The notes under the pieces were generated by a model. That model had not been told where the DNA came from and searched no databases. It worked only from the letters and a program-made list of their open reading frames with translations. Shown one piece after another: positions 1 through 8,325 of a DNA stretch of 64,000 nt. Source of the stretch: Chryseobacterium indologenes. Lineage in GTDB: Bacteria > Bacteroidota > Bacteroidia > Flavobacteriales > Weeksellaceae. The stretch's first letter is position 1. The number at the start of each line of letters is the position of its first letter. The stretch is taken from assembly GCF_002025665.1 (NCBI RefSeq), contig NZ_CP018786.1, positions 3,968,001-4,032,000 on the forward strand, read 5' to 3'. Both the position numbers and the translations under genes were made by a program.

Positions 1-1192
1 CCAGCGTATTTCCAAGTACGTTCGTCATACTTCTACCCATATCACAGAAATGGTCAATTGGTAAAATCAAAGCAATACCTTCCGGTGGGATACCGAACAT
101 TGAACATGTTGCTACAATAATTACCAGAGAGGCTCTCGGAACTCCGGCAATTCCTTTTGAAGTAAGCATTAATACCAAAAGCATGGTGATCTGCTGCCCC
201 AGAGTCATTTCGATTCCGTAGATCTGAGCAATAAAGATTGAAGCAAATGTCATGTACATCATACTTCCATCCAGATTGAATGAATATCCTAGAGGTAAGA
301 TAAAAGATACTACTCTGCTGTTACATCCGAATTTCTCCAGTTCTTCAACTAATTTAGGGAATACTGCTTCTGAACTTGTAGTAGAGAAAGCGATCAGCAA
401 AGGCTCTTTAATTCTTTTTAAAAGATCAAAAAGACGGTTTCCTAAGATGAAATATCCTACCAATAAAAGGACCAGCCAAAGAACTCCTATAGCAAAGAAG
501 AAGTCTCTTAAATAAATAGCATATACTTTAAAGATTTCAAAACCATTGGTGGCCACTACGGCTGCAATAGCTCCCAATACTCCAAGCGGAGCAAACCACA
601 TGATATATCCTACCATTTTAAGGATAGCATGAGCAATAATATCAAATAGCTTTACTACAGGTTTAGCGTATTCTTCTCCTAAATTTGCCAAGGCAACACC
701 AAACATCACCGCAAATACAACGATCTGCAATACTTCGTTGGTAGCGAAGGCTTCAAATAAACTTTTAGGAATCATGTGTTTTACAAAGTCTTCCATAGAA
801 AAACTTTTGCTGCTTTTAAGAAGTTCATCAGCAGAAGCAACATCCTGAATTGGCAATTTTGTAACATGCCCAGGTTCAAGCCAGTTAACAAGGATCAACC
901 CAATGAAAAGAGAAATCAGAGAAGCGGAAATAAACCAAAGCATTGCTTTTGTTCCTACTCTTCCGATCATTTTGATATCACTCATTTTGGCAATTCCCAC
1001 TACTAATGTCGTAAAAACCAATGGAGCAATAATCATCTGTACCAATCTGATAAAAACCGTTCCCAACAGTTTTATATTCTTGGAAAAAGGTTCTGCACTA
1101 TCGGGATAGCTTACGTGTACAATACCTCCAATTCCTACTCCCAGAAGAAGTGCAATGATAATTGCTATAAAAAGTTTATTCTGTCCTTTCAT
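1..1192 (-). CDS. Dicarboxylate/amino acid:cation symporter (DctA/GltP family), C-terminus cut by window edge
   Basis: This is a sodium- or proton-coupled inner-membrane symporter for C4-dicarboxylates or acidic amino acids. The frame is open from an ATG at 1192 to the left edge, giving about 397 residues of a family that usually has 400-450, so only the end is missing. Visible family marks are several hydrophobic segments, the NLDGSMMYM stretch, the SKGIAGVPRAS re-entrant loop and the DHFCDMGRSMTNVLGN motif that lines the substrate site. The start MKGQNKLFIAIIIALLLG runs straight into the first membrane helix, which supports the chosen ATG. It is transcribed away from the BON gene pair to its right. 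The sequence does not distinguish glutamate from dicarboxylate as substrate. Confidence 0.9.
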   Translation of the reverse strand, partial: MKGQNKLFIAIIIALLLGVGIGGIVHVSYPDSAEPFSKNIKLLGTVFIRLVQMIIAPLVFTTLVVGIAKMSDIKMIGRVGTKAMLWFISASLISLFIGLILVNWLEPGHVTKLPIQDVASADELLKSSKSFSMEDFVKHMIPKSLFEAFATNEVLQIVVFAVMFGVALANLGEEYAKPVVKLFDIIAHAILKMVGYIMWFAPLGVLGAIAAVVATNGFEIFKVYAIYLRDFFFAIGVLWLVLLLVGYFILGNRLFDLLKRIKEPLLIAFSTTSSEAVFPKLVEELEKFGCNSRVVSFILPLGYSFNLDGSMMYMTFASIFIAQIYGIEMTLGQQITMLLVLMLTSKGIAGVPRASLVIIVATCSMFGIPPEGIALILPIDHFCDMGRSMTNVLGNTL

Positions 1193-1354
1193 ATATATAG
1201 TTCAATTTGCGCAAATATAATGGTTTTTCAATTGACAGTAGATTTTCTTCTATGAGGCAGAATTTTAGATTAAGTTTTTAATCCCTGAAAATTAAATCCC
1301 TGGTTTAGAAAATATTGTAAAAAAATTAAGAAACATTTATTGAATTTTTATTCT

Positions 1355-1382
1355 TTTGGTACAAATTTTATTATTACATTTG
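1355..1382 (+). promoter_or_regulatory. Candidate Bacteroidota-type promoter for the BON lipoprotein gene
   Basis: TTTG at 1355-1358 is followed after 16 bases by TACATTTG at 1375-1382, which fits the TAnnTTTG -7 element. The spacer is slightly shorter than usual. The start codon lies 31 bases further on. Confidence 0.5.
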
Positions 1383-1412
1383 AGTGTATAACAACATTAA
1401 TAAATATACAAT

Positions 1413-1904
1413 ATGAAAAAAACTATTGCAATGGCTGCATTAGCTGTAGCTGTATCTTTCGGTGCTATTTCTTGTAAAAAGAAAGTTTCTGATGCCGACC
1501 TTCAGACTCAGGCTACAACTATAGTAACTTCTAATCCCAATGCTTCTGTTGAAGTAAAAGAAGGTGTAGCTCACTTAAGCGGTACTTTCGCAGATCAACA
1601 GTCTAAAGACGCAATGATTGCAAAATTAAAAGCAATCAGCGGAGTAAAAGACGTAATGGATATGTCTACTATAGCAGCTGCTCCTACCCCTGCAGCACCA
1701 GTAGAAACTGCTTCTGCTGTAGATCCTGCTGTTCAGAAAAAAGTTCAGGATGCGGTGAAGGATTTCCCTTCTGTAAAAGTAGAAGTTGTAAACGGACAGC
1801 TTACTCTTACAGGAAATGTTTCCGGCTTGCAGGCTAGAAAAATCAAAGAATCTGTAGATGCTTTGAAAATCGGAAAGTATAACAACAACCTAATCGTAAA
1901 ATAA
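1413..1904 (+). CDS. Lipoprotein with two BON domains
   Basis: A 163-residue envelope lipoprotein. Residues 1-21 form a type II signal peptide ending in the lipobox AISC, with lipidation expected on Cys21. Two BON-type modules follow, about residues 27-85 and 105-163, joined by an Ala/Pro-rich linker (about 86-104). Each shows the alternation typical of BON domains, such as VEVKEGVAHLSGTF and VKVEVVNGQLTLTGNVSG. BON domains are thought to bind membranes or phospholipids and occur in OsmY-type stress proteins. A candidate promoter lies just upstream, and the next gene starts 6 bases after the stop, so the two are probably co-transcribed. The exact role is unknown. Confidence 0.85.
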   Translation: MKKTIAMAALAVAVSFGAISCKKKVSDADLQTQATTIVTSNPNASVEVKEGVAHLSGTFADQQSKDAMIAKLKAISGVKDVMDMSTIAAAPTPAAPVETASAVDPAVQKKVQDAVKDFPSVKVEVVNGQLTLTGNVSGLQARKIKESVDALKIGKYNNNLIVK

Positions 1905-1910
1905 TTTAAG

Positions 1911-2330
1911 ATGAGCGAATTACAAGATAAATATTCAAGTGTAGTTTCAGCAGCTCAGTCTGCAGGGATCTCCAATCTTCAGGTGCAGGAGCAGGACGGA
2001 ATTCTTTATGTTTCAGGAAATGCTTCCAATACTGCGGCTAAAGATGCGGTATGGAATGCTCTGGGAGCCATTGATTCTACTTATTCTGCTTCAGATATCA
2101 ATATTGATGTACAGGTTGCAGGTCTTGCTTCAGGTGCTTCTTTAACAGTTGCTACTGAAGAATCTAATCTTAACATCAGACAGGAACCATCTACTGAAGC
2201 TGCCGTTGTAGGTAAAGCTGCGAAAGGTTCTTCTGTGACTCTTATTGAGCAAACTTCTGATGACTGGTGGAAAGTGAAAAATGCTGACGGCCAGGAAGGA
2301 TATGCTTACTCAAGATATTTAAGAGCATAA
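1911..2330 (+). CDS. BON-like plus bacterial SH3 domain protein
   Basis: A 139-residue protein with no signal peptide. The N-terminal part (about 1-70) resembles a BON fold (LQVQEQDGILYVSGNASN, then a conserved helix). The C-terminal part (about 78-139) is an SH3b domain with the hallmark NIRQEPSTEAAVVGKAAKGS and the ending WWKVKNADGQEGYAYSRYL. SH3b domains usually bind peptidoglycan peptides, so the lack of an export signal is odd. It lies 6 bases downstream of the BON lipoprotein and ends at a terminator, forming a two-gene unit. Proteins of this layout are sometimes annotated as LysM/BON proteins; no LysM is visible here. Confidence 0.8.
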   Translation: MSELQDKYSSVVSAAQSAGISNLQVQEQDGILYVSGNASNTAAKDAVWNALGAIDSTYSASDINIDVQVAGLASGASLTVATEESNLNIRQEPSTEAAVVGKAAKGSSVTLIEQTSDDWWKVKNADGQEGYAYSRYLRA

Positions 2331-2371
2331 TTTTTATTAAAAAATAATAAATTTTCACAAAAAAAGCATAG

Positions 2372-2397
2372 AAACATCCCAATTTTGGGATGTTTTT
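2372..2397 (+). terminator. Rho-independent terminator of the BON gene pair
   Basis: The arm AAACATCCC (2372-2380) pairs with GGGATGTTT (2387-2395) around a short AT loop and is followed by T residues. It sits between the BON-SH3 stop and the receptor gene start. Confidence 0.8.
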
Positions 2398-2426
2398 ATA
2401 TTTTTACCGCTCTGAAAAAAAAACTA

Positions 2427-5195
2427 ATGAAGAAAACTCTGTTGCTATTGACTTTGATGTTCACTGTCATTATTCTGCACGCCCAAAAGTTACACATTGA
2501 CGGAAAAATATCTGATTCTGAAAAGAAAGCGATAGAAAATGCAACCGTCTATCTTTTGAAACAAAAAGATTCATCCATTATCAATTATACAGCAACCAAT
2601 AGGGAAGGGAGATTCTCGCTGAAGATTGATGATATAAAAGAACCTTCTATTCTAAAAATCGATGCTGATAAATTATCTTCCTATTCAAAAAAATTCGAAA
2701 AAATAGATCAGTCGCTATCTCTGGGAGATATTCAGCTTGAGAAACAAGGTATTGTGAATACAATTGATGAAGTAAAAATCACCGTTTCTCCGGTAAAAAT
2801 TAAAAGAGATACTATTGAATTTAGTGCGGCCGCTATCAAAGTACGACCTGACAGTAAAATTGAAGAGCTTCTGAAGCAGATTCCCGGTGTAGAAATCAGC
2901 AATGAAGGAAAGATTACCGTGAATGGCAAAGAAGTAGACCAGATCATGATTAATGGTAAGCCTTTCTTTGATAAAGATGGTAAAATTGCCCTCCAGAATT
3001 TACCCGCAGATATCATCAAGAATATTCAGTTTACAACCACTAAAACAAAAGAAGAAGAGCTTAGCGGAAAAACAGCCAAATCTCAGAATACCACCATCAA
3101 CTTTAATATTGATGAAAAGAAAAATAAAGGTTTATTGACAAGGCTTACTGTCGGCTATGGATCAGATAAACGATATGAAGCAAGCGGACTGGCGAGCTAT
3201 TTTAAAGGGGATACGAAAATAAGTCTATTGGCATCTTCGAACAACATCAATTCACAAGGATTTTCCAGAGATGAAGTTTTTGATAGTATGGGAAATGGCC
3301 GGAATGCCTGGATGATGCAGGGAGGATCTGTCTCAACAGTAGGAAATGTGACTTACTATAACCAGGGAGGTGGCACGAAAGGAATTCAAAGGTCTACAAC
3401 AATTGGATTAAACTACAGTGACAAGCTGGGAAAAGATGCCGATCTGGATTCCTTCAGTCTTATGCATTCTGATTCCAATATGGAGACAAGGTCTAAAGTT
3501 TCAAGATCTACTCTACTCCCTACTTATACTCTTCAGACCAATTCAGAAAGTAATGGGGAAAATGAATCCAAACAATACAGCTTTGATACTTCGGCTAAAA
3601 TCAAACTGGATTCTATGACAAGTATCTACCTTTCTCCAAGATTTACGAAAAACAGCAGTTTTAATTTTAATAATTCACGTTCATCTACTTTAAATAATGG
3701 CAAACTTGTAAATGAAAGTAATGCTTATTCAAGTAATGATTCGGAAAGCAATTCATTTAATCCATACCTCTATTTTTCAAGAAAATTCAAGAAAAAAGGC
3801 CGTTCGATTTCCGCCAATATGAACAGTTCCATTTCAGAATCCAGAAGGGATAATCTGAATCAATCTCAAAACACCTTCTATCAATCCAATGGAACATCAA
3901 CAGACAATAGAGATCAATTAGCCAAAAATAAAAATCAGAACAGCAGTTTCAATTTCAATGCCGGATATACAGAACCTGTTTCCGATTCGTCCAGTGTAAG
4001 TTTTGAGGTAAAATATGAAACCCGATCTTCCAGAGATTTGAGAAATGTAAACGATTTTGATAATACAACAGGAGATTATACTAAATTCAATCAGCTTTTA
4101 TCCAACAATATGAAGCAAAGAATTAATCAGATCTCTCCTGAGCTGACTTACCAGCTTAGCAAAAAGAAACTGAATTTCTGGGCTTCCATGAATCTTGACA
4201 TTTCGGATATGAAAGTAAATTCAATCTATAACGGTCAGCAATATGATCTACAGAAAAATTTTGTACTACCCCAATATAATGTGAACCTTTACTATCAACT
4301 GTCAGAAGGAAAAACTTTAAGCTTTTACAACTATTCCAACTTCACCATTCCGACAGCAGAACAACTGACTCCTTATAAAGATGAATCCAATCCTTTGATT
4401 ACCTATCAGGGAAACCCTAACTTAAAAAATACCTGGACCAACAATCTTTATTTGTATTTCAATAATTATAATAAAGTGAAAGAGTTCAGCTACTATTTCA
4501 ATATTGGTTTTACATACAGAAATAATGATATTATCAACTTTTCCACCTATGATAATGCAGGAAAACAGGTGGTCACTTATGACAACGTAAGCGGAAATAA
4601 AAGCATCAATGCCGGCGGAGGTTTCAGTAAAGTATTAAAATGGAAGAATAATAAACTTATTATCAATCCAAGATTCACCATGAATTATGCTTACAATAAT
4701 GGTTTTATTGATGGACAATCTTTCACCAGCAATTCTTATAATCTAAACCCAGGTCTTAATCTTACCTATGAAATCAAGGATAAAATGACGATTAAGCCCT
4801 CTTACAGACTTGGATATAGTTTCTCCAATTATACGAATTACAATGTATCCAATGTAAATACAGCGAATCAGTCATTAAAACTTGAACTGACAAATTATAT
4901 GCTTAAAGGCAGATTTGTATTTGGAAACGATTTTGAATACAATACCAATTCCAATATTGCCCCTGGCTTTAAAAAGGATTTCTACTTCTGGAATACCAGC
5001 CTTGGATATTCATTCTATAAAAAACAGTTTACAGCAAAGGTGAAGATCTATGATGTTTTAAATCAAAATCAAAGCGTGAGAAGAACCATCACAGATTCTT
5101 ACTTCGAAGACCGTGAAGACCTTATCCTGAAACGATACATCATGTTCTCCATCAGCATGAAACTGAATAAGTTTGCAGGTAAAAAAATGCAGTAA
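2427..5195 (+). CDS. Outer-membrane beta-barrel receptor-like protein with carboxypeptidase-regulatory-like and plug domains
   Basis: A 922-residue outer-membrane protein of the TonB-receptor-like, OMP_b-brl_3 type. I chose the ATG at 2427 because it begins a clear signal peptide (MKKTLLLLTLMFTVIILHAQ); the open frame reaches back to 2385, but that part overlaps the upstream terminator. Residues about 22-95 form a CarboxypepD_reg-like beta-sandwich. Residues about 120-200 form a plug-like domain with LLKQIPGVEISNEGKITVNG. The remainder is a long, aromatic- and Asn/Ser-rich barrel. Such proteins may import or bind ligands, but the substrate cannot be read from the sequence. No SusD-type partner lies beside it, which argues against a glycan-uptake locus. 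Confidence 0.85.
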   Translation: MKKTLLLLTLMFTVIILHAQKLHIDGKISDSEKKAIENATVYLLKQKDSSIINYTATNREGRFSLKIDDIKEPSILKIDADKLSSYSKKFEKIDQSLSLGDIQLEKQGIVNTIDEVKITVSPVKIKRDTIEFSAAAIKVRPDSKIEELLKQIPGVEISNEGKITVNGKEVDQIMINGKPFFDKDGKIALQNLPADIIKNIQFTTTKTKEEELSGKTAKSQNTTINFNIDEKKNKGLLTRLTVGYGSDKRYEASGLASYFKGDTKISLLASSNNINSQGFSRDEVFDSMGNGRNAWMMQGGSVSTVGNVTYYNQGGGTKGIQRSTTIGLNYSDKLGKDADLDSFSLMHSDSNMETRSKVSRSTLLPTYTLQTNSESNGENESKQYSFDTSAKIKLDSMTSIYLSPRFTKNSSFNFNNSRSSTLNNGKLVNESNAYSSNDSESNSFNPYLYFSRKFKKKGRSISANMNSSISESRRDNLNQSQNTFYQSNGTSTDNRDQLAKNKNQNSSFNFNAGYTEPVSDSSSVSFEVKYETRSSRDLRNVNDFDNTTGDYTKFNQLLSNNMKQRINQISPELTYQLSKKKLNFWASMNLDISDMKVNSIYNGQQYDLQKNFVLPQYNVNLYYQLSEGKTLSFYNYSNFTIPTAEQLTPYKDESNPLITYQGNPNLKNTWTNNLYLYFNNYNKVKEFSYYFNIGFTYRNNDIINFSTYDNAGKQVVTYDNVSGNKSINAGGGFSKVLKWKNNKLIINPRFTMNYAYNNGFIDGQSFTSNSYNLNPGLNLTYEIKDKMTIKPSYRLGYSFSNYTNYNVSNVNTANQSLKLELTNYMLKGRFVFGNDFEYNTNSNIAPGFKKDFYFWNTSLGYSFYKKQFTAKVKIYDVLNQNQSVRRTITDSYFEDREDLILKRYIMFSISMKLNKFAGKKMQ

Positions 5196-5232
5196 AGCAA
5201 CACCATACTTTTATATATATTTTTGATAATGG

Positions 5233-5255
5233 CCGGATCTTTCCGGCTATTTTTA
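5233..5255 (+). terminator. Terminator after the beta-barrel receptor gene
   Basis: GCCGGA (5233-5238) and TCCGGC (5243-5248) form a stem with a TCTT loop, followed by TATTTTT. Confidence 0.75.
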
Positions 5256-5302
5256 TGAATAACCTGAGATTCAACACTAAACTCCATTACAACTGAAGGC
5301 TT

Positions 5303-5358
5303 AAAATTCCCCTCCTCAGGAGGGGTGGCAAATTGAAAATTTGACGGGGTGGTTTCTT
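5303..5358. repeat. Intergenic two-hairpin repeat of the GGGGTGG type
   Basis: Two small hairpins stand side by side: CCCCTCC-TCA-GGAGGGG at 5309-5325 and CAAATT-GAA-AATTTG at 5329-5343. The GGGGTGG motif occurs both before and after the second hairpin. Very similar segments are, from general knowledge, scattered between genes in Chryseobacterium and related flavobacteria. This is the only copy I see in the window. Confidence 0.5.
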
Positions 5359-5431
5359 ACAACAAAAACCTTTTAAACAAGATATACAGATAAACCTATT
5401 TTTATTTTTAAATTAGCAGCAAATTTTTTTT

Positions 5432-7291
5432 ATGAAAATCCATATTTCAGTATTATGTATTCTTTTTTTCATTCTTGGAAAAGCTCAGAAAACGGAACAG
5501 AAAGATACTTTCGTTAAAGACAATTTCACCAAGAAAGAATTTTATATTCCAATGCGTGATGGAGTGAAGCTTTTCACAGCCGTATATATCCCGAAAGATA
5601 TATCCAACAAAAGCAAATATCCATTTCTGATGCAGAGAACCTGTTACAGCATTGCTCCTTACGGAGAGAATGAATATAAAACTAAAGTAGGTCCCAATAC
5701 CTATCTTATGAAAGACAAATATATTTTCGTATATCAGGATGTACGCGGAAGATATATGAGTGAAGGCACTTTTACCAACATGACTCCGCAGGTAGAACGC
5801 AAAACCAAAAAAGATGTGGATGAAAGTACGGATACTTATGATACCATCGAATGGCTTTTAAAAAACATCAAAGGTAACAATGGTAAAGTAGGTCAATTCG
5901 GAACATCATACCCAGGATTCTATACTGCTGTAGGAACTTTGTCACAGCATCCGGCTTTGGTAGCTTCTTCGCCTCAGGCTCCTATTTCCGATTTCTGGAA
6001 TGACGACTTCCTTCACAACGGAAGATTTATGCTAGGCTATTTCAGAACATTTCCGGTTTTTGGGGTTCAGAAAACACAGCCAGAAAAACAGGCATGGTAT
6101 ATGGATTCTTTCATCAAACAGACTTCCGAAGACGGTCTGAAGTTCTACAGAGATATGGGAACACTGAAAGATGGATATGAAAAATATTACAAGAATAATT
6201 TCTTCATGACAGAAATTATGAATCATACCAACTACGATGAATTCTGGCAGAAAAGAGGCCTTCTTCCTCACTTAAAAAATATCAGCCACGCTGTAATGAC
6301 AGTTGGCGGATGGTTTGATGCAGAAGATCTTTCCGGGCCATTGAACATTTATAAAACTATTGAAAAGACAAGCCCTAAAGCCAAAAACACAATCGTAATG
6401 GGACCTTTCTCCCATGGAGGCTGGTCTCAGGAACAGGGAAAACATTTCCACAGTGAAACGTATTTTGGAGACAGTATTGCTACCTATTACCAGAAAAATA
6501 TTGAAACAAAATTCTTCAACCATTACCTGAAAGGCAATACCAAAGAAGACGCAGGACTTCCTGAGGCACTGATGTATGACACCGGAGCTAAAGAATGGAA
6601 AGAATTTGCCTCTTATCCACCTAAAAATGCTCAGAAAGTGAATTTCTATCTGGCTGATAAAACCTTGAAAAAATCATCAGGACAAGGCTATTCTGAATAT
6701 TATAGCGATCCTAACAATCCTGTTTTAAGCTCAGATCATTTAAAAGATTTCAATGGTTTCACTCCAAAAAATTATATGTCGGAAGACCAGAGGTTTGCTG
6801 TAGGAAGACCTGATGTATTAACTTTTACTACAGATGTTCTGACTGAAGATATTACGTTTGCCGGAGAGATCATGGCCAAACTGAATATTGCATCCACCTC
6901 CACAGATGCTGATTTTGCCGTAAAATTAATTGATGTTTATCCTGAAGATTTCAAGCCTGCAGAAAAGAAAGACGGGGTTATCTATGGAAACTACCACCAG
7001 ATGGTAAGAAGTGAGATCATGCCTGCAAGATTCAGAAATACCAAAGAAAAGGGTGAGGCTTTGGTTCCTAACCAGAAAACAGCTGTTAATTTCAGACTTC
7101 AGGATGTGGTTCATACTTTCAAAAAAGGGCACAAAATCCAGATTCAGATCAGCAGTACATGGTTTCCGCTTTTTGCGATCAACCCACAGAAATTTATGGA
7201 TAATCCGAATTTTGCCAATAAAGAGGATTACACCAAAGCATTTATTAAAGTATATGATGACAGCTCTATTGAAGCTGAAGTTTTAAAATAA
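5432..7291 (+). CDS. Secreted CocE/NonD-family alpha/beta hydrolase (X-Pro dipeptidyl-peptidase or alpha-amino-acid ester hydrolase type)
   Basis: A 619-residue exported hydrolase. Residues 1-19 are a signal peptide ending KAQ. The start of the catalytic domain, PMRDGVKLFTAVYIPK, is typical of the family. The expected triad is visible: Ser159 in GTSYPG, Asp296 in GGWFDAED and His328 in GPFSHGG. The C-terminal 200 residues match the jelly-roll domain of the X-Pro dipeptidyl-peptidase/CocE group. Members cleave acyl or aminoacyl esters, or Xaa-Pro peptides, in the periplasm. The gene is monocistronic between a repeat-containing spacer and a strong terminator. The true substrate is unknown; alpha-amino-acid ester hydrolase is the closest family match. 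Confidence 0.9.
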   Translation: MKIHISVLCILFFILGKAQKTEQKDTFVKDNFTKKEFYIPMRDGVKLFTAVYIPKDISNKSKYPFLMQRTCYSIAPYGENEYKTKVGPNTYLMKDKYIFVYQDVRGRYMSEGTFTNMTPQVERKTKKDVDESTDTYDTIEWLLKNIKGNNGKVGQFGTSYPGFYTAVGTLSQHPALVASSPQAPISDFWNDDFLHNGRFMLGYFRTFPVFGVQKTQPEKQAWYMDSFIKQTSEDGLKFYRDMGTLKDGYEKYYKNNFFMTEIMNHTNYDEFWQKRGLLPHLKNISHAVMTVGGWFDAEDLSGPLNIYKTIEKTSPKAKNTIVMGPFSHGGWSQEQGKHFHSETYFGDSIATYYQKNIETKFFNHYLKGNTKEDAGLPEALMYDTGAKEWKEFASYPPKNAQKVNFYLADKTLKKSSGQGYSEYYSDPNNPVLSSDHLKDFNGFTPKNYMSEDQRFAVGRPDVLTFTTDVLTEDITFAGEIMAKLNIASTSTDADFAVKLIDVYPEDFKPAEKKDGVIYGNYHQMVRSEIMPARFRNTKEKGEALVPNQKTAVNFRLQDVVHTFKKGHKIQIQISSTWFPLFAINPQKFMDNPNFANKEDYTKAFIKVYDDSSIEAEVLK

Positions 7292-7295
7292 ATTG

Positions 7296-7325
7296 AAAAA
7301 GCTGTTCGTTTGAACAGCTTTTTTT
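7296..7325 (+). terminator. Terminator of the CocE/NonD hydrolase gene
   Basis: AAAAAGCTGTTC and GAACAGC form a stem with a GTTT loop and are followed by seven T residues (7319-7325). Confidence 0.85.
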
Positions 7326-7352
7326 GTTTTTGAGAGCCTAAAGTTTATTTTA

Positions 7353-7417
7353 GGTTTTGGCCAAAGCCTGATGATTTTATTATTTTTTAAGTGGGCTTTA
7401 GCCCACTTTTATTAATG
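7353..7417 (-). repeat. Two-hairpin intergenic repeat, copy A (most diverged)
   Basis: An imperfect hairpin GGTTTTGGCCAAAGCC (7353-7368) is followed by the strong hairpin AAGTGGGC-TTTA-GCCCACTT (7389-7408) and ATTAATGG. Order and spacing match the copy at 13517-13606. It lies between two convergent genes. Confidence 0.55.
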
Positions 7418-7529
7418 GAGACAGCAAGTTCAATCTTCTAAAATCTACAGAATTAGTGGCGATTGAATGAAATATTATAGAGACTACTGCGGAGTGACAA
7501 ACGTTGTGGATAAGGTGTCTCAAAAAAGA

Positions 7530-8141
7530 CTATTCTTCAATGGTTCTGAAAGTCAGATTTACTCTTGGTGTCTTCACTTTTGTAGTGGGAGGAAGCCTGT
7601 GAAGCCAGTTGTCCTGAGTAGTTCCCTTCATAATTAATAAGCTTCCGTTTTCCAGGAATATTTCTGCCTTTTCTTTGGTTATTTTATGTTTGAATAAAAA
7701 TTTTCTTTCCGCTCCAAAGGTTAGAGAGGCAATAGCCCCGTGTTTCTTCAGATCTGTTTCGCCATCGCTGTGATAAGCCATTCCTTCACTTCCGTCGTGG
7801 TATAAATTGAGGAGACAAGAATTGTAGGTTTCTCCCGAAACTTCTTCACACTTCTTTTTTAATTCTAATAATTCAGGACTCCAGAATTTGGCATATTTTG
7901 TTCTTTTCGAATAGGTATATTCAAAAGCTTTTTCTCCAAACCAGGCTACTTTCCTTTTGGTTAAAATTAGCTTTCCAAAGATCAATGCTTCATCATTTTC
8001 CCATGGAATCTGATTGAGCAGATAATCATAATAAAAAGCAGATTGTTCTGCTGAAAAAACTTTTCCATAATAATGAACAGTACCATCATGTGGAAGTACA
8101 TTCAGTGGATAATCGGATATTTCTTCGAAGAGACTCAACAT
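7530..8141 (-). CDS. alkB: Alpha-ketoglutarate-dependent dioxygenase AlkB-like DNA/RNA repair protein
   Basis: A 203-residue 2-oxoglutarate/Fe(II) dioxygenase of the AlkB family, which removes N-methyl lesions from single-stranded DNA or RNA by oxidation. The iron-binding HxD is seen in AYHSDGETD, the distal His in NWLHRLPP, and the 2-oxoglutarate-binding RxNxTFR motif as RVNLTFR near the C-terminus. I start at the ATG at 8141. The frame is open to a TTG at 8213, but that extra stretch runs into intergenic repeat sequence. Length is normal for the compact bacterial/ALKBH2-like group. The neighbour upstream on the same strand is an Ada-like methyltransferase, so the two form a DNA-alkylation repair unit. 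Confidence 0.9.
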   Translation of the reverse strand: MLSLFEEISDYPLNVLPHDGTVHYYGKVFSAEQSAFYYDYLLNQIPWENDEALIFGKLILTKRKVAWFGEKAFEYTYSKRTKYAKFWSPELLELKKKCEEVSGETYNSCLLNLYHDGSEGMAYHSDGETDLKKHGAIASLTFGAERKFLFKHKITKEKAEIFLENGSLLIMKGTTQDNWLHRLPPTTKVKTPRVNLTFRTIEE

Positions 8142-8198
8142 AGTTTTAGAATTAAATGCTTTATGCTGTAAAATGTATTTATGTCTTTTGTATTTAAA

Positions 8199-8242
8199 CA
8201 CAAATGGCACCAATATTTTTCACAAATGACACGAATTTTATA
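8199..8242. repeat. Tandem pair of 22-base units
   Basis: Units 8199-8220 and 8221-8242 both start CACAAATG.CAC.AAT and agree at about 17 of 22 bases. The same unit appears once, inverted, at the end of the repeat at 13517-13606, so it belongs to that repeat family. Confidence 0.5.
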
Positions 8243-8312
8243 TCAATAGGAACGGACTTTAGTCCGTTTATTAAAATAATTCAAGAATTCATTGGCTTTA
8301 GCCAAAACTTAT
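8221..8312 (+). repeat. Two-hairpin intergenic repeat, copy B
   Basis: The order is a CACAAATGACAC segment, TATCAATAGG, hairpin AACGGAC-TTTA-GTCCGTT (8251-8268), a spacer of about 22 bases, and hairpin TTGGCT-TT-AGCCAA (about 8292-8305). It is the near-full reverse complement of the repeat at 13517-13606. It lies between the AlkB gene and the Ada-like gene. Confidence 0.65.
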
Positions 8313-8325
8313 CAATTTATTTTAT

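Noticed and set aside
2385..2426. Upstream extension of the beta-barrel receptor gene (ATG at 2385)
   Set aside because: It lies within the terminator hairpin of the previous gene and precedes a clean signal peptide beginning at 2427.
2732..3019. Antisense open frame of 95 codons within the receptor gene
   Set aside because: It is a shadow of the strongly supported plus-strand gene, with no family features. The same holds for the other short frames opposite or out of phase with real genes.
8142..8213. N-terminal extension of AlkB from a TTG
   Set aside because: The extra residues reach into an intergenic repeat and do not look like AlkB.
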